The notes under the pieces are model-generated. The model had not been told where the DNA came from, made no database searches, and worked only from the letters and a program-made list of their open reading frames with translations. Below are positions 24,006 through 34,800 of a stretch of 64,000 nt of DNA, one piece after another (the stretch's first letter is position 1; each line of letters starts with the position of its first letter). The position numbers and the translations under genes were made by a program. This stretch comes from Notospermus geniculatus (Eukaryota; Nemertea; Pilidiophora; Heteronemertea; Lineidae): the NCBI GenBank assembly GCA_002633025.1, contig NMRB01000176.1:63377-127376 (forward strand), in the 5' to 3' direction.

Positions 24006-24476
24006 ACGTCTACAAACAATACCTGCGCATTGATACTGACTGACTCCCAAAGTATGTTGAGACGAATCGAGGCAGGGAGGTTCAAGCCAGCATGGGTCGA
24101 GGCACTAAGAAGGACCACGCTGAAGAAGCTGGTGTGGGTATTCACCCTAGGCCATGCTGGGGTAAAAGGCAACGAGCGGGCGGACCACCTGGCCGGGACA
24201 GGTCCCACCAAAGGGGCTCTACAGATGGGCGAGTCGGAGGTGCTCATTGCACTAAATGATGTCGTAGATGAGGAGGAGAGCGAGTCGCTGGAAAGGGCAG
24301 TAGAGAATGGAATGAAGAGAGGCTCTGCACGGAAGAAGGAATGGAAAGGAAAGGACAGAAGACGGATGAACCAGCTGATGTCCGGTACCATTAGTCTGGA
24401 CACGTTACGGTGGTTGTTAGGGTGGAGAGCTGAGCAGGTGTGGGTGTGCCCGGTTTGCGATGAAGCTGGTCTTTGA
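24006..24476 (+). pseudogene. 5'-truncated non-LTR retrotransposon tail (RNase H domain)
   Basis: An open frame ends at a stop at 24474-24476. It contains the RNase H signatures TDSQSMLRRIEAGRF (catalytic Asp after strand 4) and GHAGVKGNERADHLAG (His and second Asp), then a basic region and a C-terminal CPVCDEAG. The early part of the RNase H fold, and the reverse transcriptase and endonuclease expected upstream, are absent; MITE sequence sits there instead. This fits a 5'-truncated LINE insertion. Codon structure is still open, so the insertion may be fairly young. Which LINE clade it belongs to cannot be told from this part. Confidence 0.8.
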
Positions 24477-24965
24477 CAACAGCAACAAAACAATAATGAC
24501 ATACATACACACAGAGGTTTAACTCGACACCAGTATCGACGACACGAGTTAACTTTATGAGATATCAACACCATTTTCGCCGTCCCAGATTGATCTCCCT
24601 TACGACCTGCCCTACGATTACTATCAAGTATTCAACAAGCAAAGAATCCATCTGAATTAGGCCCCGGTGCCGGTGACTTTGCCGAGTAATGCAGGGTTAT
24701 GTTTCCCAAGCTGGTAATAAGGATGCTATAACACTAGGAAGAAGCGAGAAGATATCAATATGATGACCGGGTATAAACTACGTATATCTTGGTTAAGGAC
24801 GTAATGACCTGGCAATATTACCCGAAGATTTCCTATTCTTGTGGTAATAATTTTCTTCCGGATATCCCAACCTGGAAGATGTCAAATACCTATACCACAT
24901 TGTCAAGATCTGTGACCATTCATATGACCATGCCATCGACGCAATGACAAAAATTTTAAAGTCCA

Positions 24966-25075
24966 GGGCCCATATTCATAAAACGACACAAGCCTAAGTG
25001 TGGCACTTAATCCTTTGTTCAACACAAAAGATAAGTATCACACTTTGACTTAAGTCAGTTTATGAATATGGACCC
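24966..25075. mobile_element. MITE GGGCCCATATTCATAAAAC, copy 1
   Basis: The inverted ends are GGGCCCATATTCATAAAAC and TTTATGAATATGGACCC. The interior is also palindromic in part (CTTAATCCTTTGTTCAACAC and AAAAGATAAGTATCACAC). It is followed immediately by a second copy. Confidence 0.8.
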
Positions 25076-25076
25076 A

Positions 25077-25171
25077 GGACCCATATTCATAAAACTACTT
25101 AACGCAAACACAACACAACACAAAAGGTAAGTATCACACTTAGACTTAAGTAGTTTTATGAATATGGGCCC
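25077..25171. mobile_element. MITE GGACCCATATTCATAAAAC, copy 2
   Basis: It is adjacent to the previous copy and has the same inverted ends. The interior has ACTTAGACTTAAGTAG near the right arm. The tandem arrangement suggests insertion into or next to an existing copy. Confidence 0.8.
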
Positions 25172-25433
25172 TAAGGTATTGGTAGTGTCATTGCGACGAC
25201 ATCACAACCCTGTCTTCCATGGGTGTATTACTACTACACTCATTTGCAGTGGCTGCATGGAAATACTGTGCGAAATAACCCTTCGCATCTTTACTACCCC
25301 CAAATCCTGAAATTATCATGGTCAACCCATAATGAAAAACTTCACAGTTTGAAGTATTAGGTCAGTTTATGCTGTGTCCGGATCATCGTTCCTTCCAACT
25401 CTATTATGGGACCAAATTGGGGGCATGGACTAT

Positions 25434-25686
25434 GGGCCGAATTTATAAAACATAGCAAAAGCTTACAAGCCAAAGCCCCAAGGCCAAGCTTTTGCTTGTC
25501 AAGAAGAAGCACAAGCCAAACATTTCGCTCAAAAACACATTTTTCTATCTGATGAAGCTAATGCTCGCAAGACAAAGCTTCTGCTAAGGGAGTTGCTTCT
25601 TCTATGAAGCAAAAGCGGAATTTTATAAATACATCTTCAAGAAAAAGCCCAGAAAAAGCAAATGCTAGTTTTTATGAATTCGGCCC
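25434..25686. mobile_element. MITE with GGGCCGAATTTATAAAA ends
   Basis: The inverted ends GGGCCGAATTTATAAAA and TTTTTATGAATTCGGCCC bound 253 bp. The interior carries AAGCAAAAGC-type words on both arms. Confidence 0.75.
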
Positions 25687-26045
25687 ATTGACCCACTGCC
25701 TTCAGCCATAGGGCACTGCTGTACAGCCTACATATGCCAATTCACATGCCCTAAGAGCACGGACCTTTGGCCAAGCTCTCTGGATGGATGGAAAAACAAA
25801 TGTAAAACTTACAGTTCTTGTGTGTTCCTTTCTTGCCAAGGAACTGTGACGTTTTGTGGCGAATAGTTTTGGTTGATCCGACAGTTCCAAACTTCTGATC
25901 AGTTCCTATCTATTGTTTTTATTGGTTTTCACGATTATACTTGGGAAGGCCTGCCACCACGGAGCCTCCACCAAGGCGTAATGTTTATTTTTAAAAGGTC
26001 TTGCAAATCTCCGCTATGGATCACCTTCAGACATTACTGGCTAAT

Positions 26046-26185
26046 GCAGGGTTCATTGGCACACGGATTGTGTCCGACTCAGGTCCGCAAAAAATCGATC
26101 ATATTGACTTTTGCGTTGTCGTATCCGCAAAAAAAGGGGCAAACGGACTGAAAACGGACCCGATCCGTGCGCCAATGAACCTTGC
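26046..26185. mobile_element. MITE with GCAGGGTTCATTGGC ends
   Basis: The ends GCAGGGTTCATTGGCACACG and CGTGCGCCAATGAACCTTGC are near-perfect inverted repeats. The 140-bp interior repeats CCGCAAAAAA and CGGAC words. Open frames crossing it on both strands are by-products. Confidence 0.8.
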
Positions 26186-26950
26186 TTAAGGCGGGTTGTA
26201 ATGAACTCAAAAACCAATGTTACGCCATGAACAATTTGGAAGATTACGTCATACTTTTTAACCGATTCTATTGGACGACACCATGGTGAATTTACCACCG
26301 ACGATACAACAAAATGCACGCAGGGACCTGTTCTTTCATGGGTGACACCGGCAGATCCACCCATCAGCAGACAACTTTAACCACCGGCTATAAAGCTTTC
26401 TCTTTGTGATGACTACTTGTAAGTTTCTGCTTAATCACAGTGGCTTTCTTGCAGAAAGGTGCATTCATTGTGTTCAAAATCTGCATCCATGGCGATAAAG
26501 CATTAGGCTCCGGCGTCATTACTTAACGATTTCGATCGCTGTAAGCGATAGGCCTCTCGACCGGCTTGCCATTGTAGTCGAACAAAAGGAAGATAAACTA
26601 AAGTCTATGTTTGTCATCCCTCTCTTGTTCGCATTGTGATTATGTTTTTATACCTTGCTACCACAAGTTGTGTTCGCCACACAGTGCCCCTCGTGTACCA
26701 AAAGCGTAAAATGCAGAGAGACGATTACCCTTTTGTGACAATAAGATAGGTTTAGGTCTCCCACGACAAACAGGTACGTTAACGTATCACGCCTGTTTAA
26801 TATCTAGCATTCTTGGCTGAAGTGTATGTATACAAGAGTACAAACTATGTAAGAATCAACGTCATCGATTGTATTGTAGTACATGTAAGTGGAGAACCAG
26901 AGATTATTTTTATGAACGGTATAGGCTATTATTTTCTTATTCACTGATCA

Positions 26951-27087
26951 GGGCCCAGTTTCACAAAGAATCTTAAGTCTAAGAAAAATCTTAAGTCTGA
27001 AATGAAGTCATCTGATTCGCTGAAACCCTGGTCACATGATGACTTAAGTCAAACTTTAGACTTAAGTTTCTTTGTGAAACTGGGCCC
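26951..27087. mobile_element. MITE with GGGCCCAGTTTCACAAAGAA ends
   Basis: The ends GGGCCCAGTTTCACAAAGAA and TTCTTTGTGAAACTGGGCCC are inverted, and CTTAAGTCTAA is also repeated in inverse on each arm. It directly abuts the next element. Confidence 0.85.
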
Positions 27088-27088
27088 A

Positions 27089-27197
27089 GGACCCATATTC
27101 ATAAAACTACTTAAGTCTAAGTGTCACACTTATCCTTTGTTCAACACAAAAGATAAGTATCACACTTTGACTTAAGTATGTTTATTAATATGGACCC
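27089..27197. mobile_element. MITE GGACCCATATTCATAAAAC, copy 3
   Basis: Same family as the pair at 24966-25171, with CTTAAGTCTAAGTGTCACAC on the left arm and TTTATTAATATGGACCC at the right end. Confidence 0.8.
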
Positions 27198-27308
27198 TGA
27201 AGTCAAGCATGCGTTGTTGCTACGACCTCGCGCCCGTCCCGCAGATGTAGGTTCGGTGATTCCCAACCATCGCACTAGAAAAGTGGTCAGTATTCTCCGT
27301 ACATAATG

Positions 27309-27404
27309 AACACCGAAAATCACCGGAGACCGACTTTCAGTGTTCTTTCCCGTTAAACACCGACAGAGAAAATAGGTGTTCTGCAACCCGGATTTTCGGT
27401 GTTG
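27309..27404. repeat. Inverted repeat AACACCGAAAATC family
   Basis: AACACCGAAAATC at the left is the complement of GATTTTCGGTGTT at the right. Related words occur at 28321-28429 and at the right part of each copy of the 655-bp duplication (about 3035-3125). Confidence 0.5.
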
Positions 27405-28320
27405 GGAAGGCCATATTTTTAGAGTGACCCACAAGTTCAGTACCGTAGCAGGAATGGAAATCGCTTCTTTGATAAATCCCAAAGAAAATTACACTAGAAC
27501 TGGAACATTATGAATTTGATAAATTACAGTTTAAGAGAGTCTCGTAACACAAACCCTAATGCAACATTGATATTTACATATAGAATGGCTGTCGACAGAC
27601 CTCAGGGAAATTTAGCCGTGAGCTCGAGCCCTCCGATTTTAAACACCTGCAGACGTTTTGAATTCGTATCGGTTGTAACCAGTTAATGATTAAAGATCTG
27701 AACACTTCGCCAGGAATCCCCGCCTCCTTTGACCATCACGGTAGATTACTACACAGAAACCCGACAACTTTTCAATCAATCAGTGATTTATACGGTTAAT
27801 CCTGTGAGGCGGTGACGTAGGGGGCGCGAATGTCAATGACCCTGACAACCTCAAGGCGATCATGTGCATGAGGTCGCTGTTACAGAGCGGCTCATTTTAC
27901 CCTCGTCATTTGTGATTTGGCACGAATCATCCGTAACCTGAAGTAATGAACATTGCATTTTCTGTTAACAGCTCACATCGTCATAGGCAGGTGTCACAGG
28001 AATCATCGTCCTAGGAATGCAAGTCCGACAAACAATAGCCCGCTATTGTAAGGTTGTATTCGAATGGTCATGGTCTCTCTAGCCATATATCCTAATCCTT
28101 CGCTGAACAATAAAACCGGACTTTGATTCCAGGGGGACTTGGATTCCTATCACACCTGTGTTACTTTCTGAATTTGATTTTTAATGGGAAATGAGGAGGA
28201 GTGAAAATTGGAATGAGTACCGAGTACATTTCCATGTTAACAGCAGCCTGTCGGTTCACTTGGCTGATTCGAGATACAAACTCAAAACAGTAAAAAAATG
28301 AGCGTTTTCCCTTTTATAGT

Positions 28321-28429
28321 AAACGCCGAAAATCAGGCAACCGATTTTCAATGTAGGTATTACAACACCGGAACGAACACTAAAACTCGCTGGAGGTTTT
28401 CCACACTATAACCCTGATTTTCGATGTTC
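28321..28429. repeat. Second member of the CGCCGAAAATCAGG family
   Basis: AAACGCCGAAAATCAGG and CCTGATTTTCGATGTT form an imperfect inverted repeat of about 109 bp, like the element at 27309-27404. Confidence 0.45.
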
Positions 28430-29412
28430 ACTGACAAAGTGTAAGGGAACACCAATTTTTTTTCTGTGACCTTGAAATCAATGTCTCATCGGAACAGAAT
28501 CTCTTTCACGCTGTTATCGTCGTTATGGCGCCGATTCACTTCTTCTGTAATGCGATATTTATCGAATTAAGAGTGACAGTCGTAATTCTTAGTAAAATGC
28601 CATATGTTTATCGGTGACATTTGTGAACAACACTCCTGAGGGATAGCCATCTCAACTTTGGTTGGCTAAAATATCAGGTGTACTCCGAACCAAAAGCCGA
28701 CACAACGACTGTGTGGTCTCCCTGAGCTGAGTCCGTTCCACGCTAAGTTTACCCGGCGTGTTGTCTTCTACAGAATGATGCATACCCTTACGGTGAGATC
28801 GATCTGAAGTGAAATCGTCCACGCCGGCCCGGCAGTGATTGACTGCCATTCAATAGCCATTTATACCCACCCTCGGGGATCTGGACAGATTGGAGTTTGG
28901 TCGTATCGTCACTGAACAGACCTGATAGGGGAGGAAAGCGATCAAAAATGCCATCGACTAGTTATCCAAAAGTCTGATACAGGGATTAATACTTTCAACG
29001 GATAAAACCCAGCCACAAAAAGATCGCGTGCAGCAACCGCGGAATATTTTAACTCGATTGATTGGTTCAGAATGGCGCGCTGTGATTGGCTGACTTTGTT
29101 TTGGAAGCGTCAATGGGATTTGTATAGTATGTTTTGGTACTGGGTCCATTAATATCATACTTGCTGAAAGTAAATTGCTATTTCATTTTCAAGGTTTATC
29201 TCAATGGCTGAGCATCAGATTATGGCCAATTAGAACAGCGATCCGGCAAGACACCATGGTCAGTCATCTCGAAACTCGCCATGAAAAACGACCATTACCA
29301 AAAGATTTAGGCGTACATGTTGAAATGGTGACAGTCTCTGCCCTTGGAGAATGAGTGAGGCTCAAATGCATGCACCACGTGCAGGGCATGTAGAGAAATA
29401 ATAGGGAGTTCA
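28430..29412. other. Gene-free stretch
   Basis: Only short frames on the - strand are present (28652-28849, 28958-29158), with no recognisable domain. I see nothing else. Confidence 0.4.
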
Positions 29413-29771
29413 GGGTCGTAGCTAGCTTTTTTCGCTAGGGGGGGGGGGGCATTTTAAGCAAATGAGCTGACCGGACGTAAGCTTGACCTTCGAGCGCCAA
29501 AGGGACCTGTTTTGCGGGGGGTCTGGGTCTCCCCCAGAAAAATTTTGAAAATTAGAAGCTCTGAGATGCGATTTGAGGTCAATTTCCTGCACTCTGAGAC
29601 ACGAACAATTCTGGAGCCATGTTCCCGAAGCCATCGTTAGGTTAACGATGTCGTTAAAACTGGGAAAATGCATAGCGTAACGACATCGTTAACCTAACGA
29701 CGGCTTCGGGAACATGAACAATTGGCCTGGGGGGCATTTGCCCCCCCCCGTCCCTATGCTAGCTACGGGCC
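29413..29771. mobile_element. Element with GTAGCTAG and G/C-run ends
   Basis: GGTCGTAGCTAG near the left and CTAGCTACGGGCC at the right are inverted, each next to long G or C runs. A shorter member of the same family lies at 44379-44548. The copy is interrupted by another element at 29611. Confidence 0.7.
29611..29715. mobile_element. Nested foldback with 8-bp target duplication
   Basis: ATGTTCCCGAAGCC and GGCTTCGGGAACAT, followed inward by CGTTAGGTTAACGATGTCGT and its complement, form a long stem. GAACAATT flanks both sides (29603-29610 and 29716-29723), as expected of an 8-bp target duplication typical of hAT-type elements. Eight bases at the left lie outside the pairing. Confidence 0.75.
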
Positions 29772-31880
29772 TGGAGTTTTCGCAATGTCCGCGAAACGCC
29801 AACGCGAACCGAACGTCTATACTTTTGTTCGGTACTCTCTTCGTGGCATCGAACAATGGGTTTGGCGTTCACGTTGGAGTTTCTGGGCTTTGCGAAAACT
29901 CCCTATTATCTCCCTAACAAAAGTTCTCCTATCTCCCATTTTATGAAGACAAATCAATGACACCCTATACCGCGATCCCATCATCGACAATAGTTCCCAA
30001 GGATACTAATCTTGTAATTATATCAGCACAGAAGGAAAACGTGGATGCTGTGGCTTTCCCAAGAACGAGCTTTTAAGTTTATGGTCTGGTACGAGGTACG
30101 AGGTTCTGGTACCGTGTAAACGCCCGTAGGCGTTGACTACGAGTTCCAGAAGTTTATCATGTTTATCGGAGAATTTCCCCAACATTCCAATACAGATGAA
30201 ATTGGCACATGTGACGGTCCAGCGCGTGACAACAATGGTTAGCACCGTTGAACGGATCTGCAGGTGAGTTTGCTCGATTTTTTAAGCTTTGCTGAGCATA
30301 GGATCGAAGCTTTTGGTACGTGTGTTAATGACTTGTTTCTGTATCCTTGCAGATTCTGGGTATTGAGCAGCCGACAACAGAAGAACGTCTCCTGTCAATT
30401 CCTGGATACCAACATGGCCGCCGGGTAATTCTAAAAGGCGAACTGCAAGATTTTGTCGAGCGAATCGTAAAAAACTAATTCTTTTTATCGTAAATATAAC
30501 GAAGCACGTTGAAATGTAGAAAAAAGCAGTCGGAAAAGATGAAAACAACACGGATGACACGACACGTGTTTTATGGTTCGCTTAACAATTATTCCTCATC
30601 CCATCATTCAGAGACCTGCCTACACGATTGTCTTGTTTTTTTTTGTTTAGTGAATCTGAAGTCTACCGGCAATACCCGGTAAAAACGACTTAATCAAACT
30701 AATTGTATAATTTTTCATACAGTTTTCTCCCAACCTATTTCACAATAAAAGCCACGTCAACTTCGTTTATCACAGCAATTGCCCGGAAAGCAAGTACGAA
30801 CCTGCGAAGCAAAGAGAGGCCTACATCATTGTGATTCAATTGTACACTTAAAAGTTTTTTTCGTTTAAGTTGCGTTGCACCCCAGGCAGCCGAAGTCACA
30901 TAAAAGAGGCGCCGCTCGAAAGCAACATCGTTCGATTCAAATAGCTACTACATGAATTCGTTTAATGTCACTAGCCTCAGACCTGGGCTAACGGCACATC
31001 TTGCCCATGGTGCACTCTATTCACAAGGTACGGAACTAAAATACAGAGCGCGTGAGGAGTGATCCAGACCTTTTATTTGCATGACAGTATTGCACACCCT
31101 TTATTTTTTTACCAGAATTTGGCGACCCCATATGTATCTGGTCAGTTTGAAGCAGCTTATGCCTCACATTAGTATTATAAGACATCAAGGTGCATGAGAA
31201 ACATTATAACCTCAAATTTTATTTTGAATTGTCCAACTTCAACCTCTGATTTTCTGATTATTTCGCCATTTTGGGAACATTTCGCCCCTATTTGGGGATA
31301 TTTTTGCCCCAGCTAATTTTTGGATACATTCTCAAGGGGTGTAAAAATGGTGCAATTCAAAAGGCCTGTGATCATCCCTGCAAAAAGTGCACTCTTTTTC
31401 ATCTTTCTGTTGTTTCGCGCATGTAGCGTGTCCAGGCCGCTTCACTCCGCGGATGAATCGAGCCTCACTGCGGCCATTCTTTGTCAATTTCACCGATATA
31501 AATGCGCGTCGTCCCAACACAACATTCTGGGCATTGCAAGCTGATAGAAGTGACGAAAATATCATTAGCACCTCAATTCCCACATCTTCAGATATTCTCT
31601 TCTCTGCCTTTAGCAAAAAAAACACAAGAAGCCATTAAAAGGAACTAATTCACGAAAAAAGTCCGCGCGCGGAAAGATTTTCGTTGCTAGGGCGGTGACG
31701 TGACGGCATGTCAACGCATCATTTTGTGATACTTGTATCAAACGCGCGCAGACTGGCTCTGAAGTTTAATGATATTTTTAATGCAATAAGTCGACTGATA
31801 CCAACTCGAAATACGACAAATATTATCAGAGGTGGTATAACATAGAGTGAAACACGTAGAGACATAGATTTACAGTAAAA
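29772..31880. other. Gene-free stretch upstream of the coiled-coil gene
   Basis: Overlapping frames on both strands at 31320-31640 and a - strand frame at 30282-30560 have no recognisable domain. The last few hundred bases may hold the promoter of the gene starting at 31881 (GTGACGTGACGG near 31693), but I cannot place a start site. Confidence 0.35.
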
Positions 31881-34800
31881 ATGCCGAGATTTTGTTGTTT
31901 TAAAACAAAGTACGAGAGGAGTTTGGAGGGTGAGTTTCACATATTTGCAAATCTTCAACTTCGGCGCTTTTTTAACGTATGGAATCATCAAAATACGTAT
32001 TCATCTTCAAACTAATAATCTGCGACGATCTGCGTGAAAATATTGCTGTTTGTGTCACTTTGAGACACTTTAGCGCAGTTGTTTATGATCTTTTGATGAA
32101 AATGTCTCCCGAAATGGTACAAGTGACGTCATAGATCTATGACGTCATCCACTGCTGCGGTACCAGGGCAACGTCATACGGTTGGCGGTGCGTGGTCATG
32201 ACGCCACGGCGGAACAGCCAATGCGACGTCGCGCATTCGGACTTAAGCGTCATCAACTGGTTGCAAAGCAAAATTTCACTTGTTCACTAGGAATTTCCTA
32301 CGAAAAAGGACTGCGGATGATGTTTTGTTTGTGGGGTTCGGAGAGTTCGTTTGGAAGCCTGGAAGGTGGACTGACAGGTCGATTATCACCCTTTGTGTAT
32401 AAGGCTTCTGACATAGGAATGAACTAGGCTTAGGCCTACTCACTTTTCGTTTTTTCAGTCCTTATTTTTCTATTTAAAGTCAAAAATAAAAAATGAACGT
32501 CCATCATATGTGAAGCGTAATGGAGATTCCATTGTTCATCTTCAGGTTTTCTTGCACCGATAGATGTAAGCCTAAGGCTGTGTTACATACATGTAGGAGC
32601 TCATTTTTTTTTGTTTTTCTGTTATTTGGCATGAATCATCCGTTCCAATGTAAAAATACTATTTTCATTTTCAGCGAATGTGGAAAGACTCGAGCAACAG
32701 GTAATCGAAGAGTATGGTTGTAAATTTCCGTCGTTTTCCTAAATGGGAGGGGCACAAAATAATGACAATATACACCAAATTCTTGAAAACTTAAACATTA
32801 AGGGCCGAATTCACCAAGGGTGATCATCGCGCGATTATGACTTAGACGCGTGTACCTTCTTCAAAAGCATGGTAGAAGTGTGTACATTTAGTGAAGTTAC
32901 ACGCGTCTAAGTCTTAATCGCGCGATGATCACCCTTGGTGAATACGGCCCTAAGCTTTGTATCGTTCACTTTTCAGCTTGATGCCCAAGGTCGAGAGATC
33001 GAGAGAGTAAGTGCTAATAGTTAATGATACATGTATGCTACTCCTATTTTCCCGAAATTTTGGTGTCATTACAGCCCTCTCTATTGTAATAATTGTGTTT
33101 TTTTTTTCGACTCGGGTAGGGAGCGTTTTATTTGAAAATATTTGAAATCCAACATAAAACTGCACGTACACTGGCAAAATTTTTCCAACATTCAGAGTAA
33201 CAACAAGTTGTTGGACAAATGTTGTCAAACGTTAGTGTGCACAGAGGAAAATAGTTTTCCAACATATTGTTCAGATGTTGCTCTATTGGTAACCAGTGGA
33301 ACACAGGGTCAAAAGTTTGTGCTGTGATCGAGAAATGTTTTTTTTTCAAATCCTGGCAATATGTTGCCAATGTACACGCAGCTTTCAACACCATGACGCC
33401 ATTACCGCCAACATTTGCCGGGCATACGGTTTATCCGACCCTCAACCTTCGGTGTTTCAGGCGAGGAGTACGACGACGCATTTCATGTGCGAAATCAGAA
33501 AGGTGAACTATCATGCGGCAGCCGCAGCAAGACGGGCAAGGTTTAACAAGATTGAGGCCGATAGGCAGATTGCTAATTACCGTACGTTATATGAACACCG
33601 TGCTTGATTAAAGAAATTATTTCGAAAATATTCTCTTTTTTACACCAGCTTGAAAACAGACTCGACCAATTTTCAGGGTTCTTCAACAAAAGACTTTCTA
33701 ACGGGATCTTCCATTGTGAGAAGCCATCTTTTTCTAACAGGCATGACAGGGTACGATATCCATCAAGTGTATATCGCATTGATTGCTGTCGAAGTTACCT
33801 GAGTGTACTGTACCGAGCATATTTACCGGTACCCAAACCCTAAACCATATAATTTGCTTTTGGGGGGATTAAAAAATGCCCAAATATTTTCTTGTTTGTT
33901 GCAACAGGGAAGGAAACGAAAGATTTGCAAAATGAACTGGCAAAATCTATCACTGAATGCGCAGTTTGGAGGGCCGTCCGTCAGGTGGAGTTAGAGAATT
34001 TGAAACAGGAGCAGGAGATGAGGAACAAGATGGAACTAGAGGAACGAGATAAAATGAAAAGGCAACAACGTGAGTATACACAGCATGCGTTGTATCTTCG
34101 AGCAGCATCTTCAAGCTGAACACTGACAACATTTAAACAATGTTCCTACGGAGCAGCTCGATCTTTTGAGACTGTATACTCTCGCCAACGAAGTACAGCA
34201 ACAATTGAACAACATATTGTGAATATCTTAGTTTCCCCTTTTCAAACCAGACAACATTTGCCCAACAAGGCGTTGTTGCTCTGAATGTTGGAAAAATGAC
34301 GCCAGCGTGCACGTGGCTTATCACTACTTGTCAAAACACTGAGTATCACCTGTCATAAAGTGACTGGATTTTGCTGAAGCCAAGTGTAGTAAAGAATATT
34401 TCAATTCTTTTTCAGGCCAAGAAACTGAAGCTGCCCAACTGCAAATGGCAAAACTGTTAGCGGACAAGGCCATTGAGGCGGCAAAGCACCAGTTTGAGAT
34501 GGAAAGGTTGAAGAAAGCACACCAACAAACCATTCAAACCCTTCAGCAGGAGAAGGAGGAAGAGTCGAAGACACTCCGTGAGTTTTTCAAACCTGTCATT
34601 TCTTCAGATATGATGTGTCTAACTGCATGGTTTGAATTCATCTTCAACTAGTCACCAAGTCGGAAAAAGAAATGCTGATGCCACGAAATAATGGTTTTGT
34701 TTATATCAATAGAGCTGCCTTACAAAATGGTAACATTTTTCAAACTTTTGAAAAACATTCCTGAGCAAAACGATCTTTGATATCAACTTCTGAACATGTT

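Noticed and set aside
23945-24574. 209-codon open frame on the - strand
   Set aside because: It is the antisense of the RNase H segment. The + strand shows the catalytic motifs.
31332-31625. 97-codon - strand frame with a CxxCRDDHRPFELHHFY-like end
   Set aside because: It looks faintly like a zinc-binding motif, but there is no complete domain, and an overlapping + frame is equally open.
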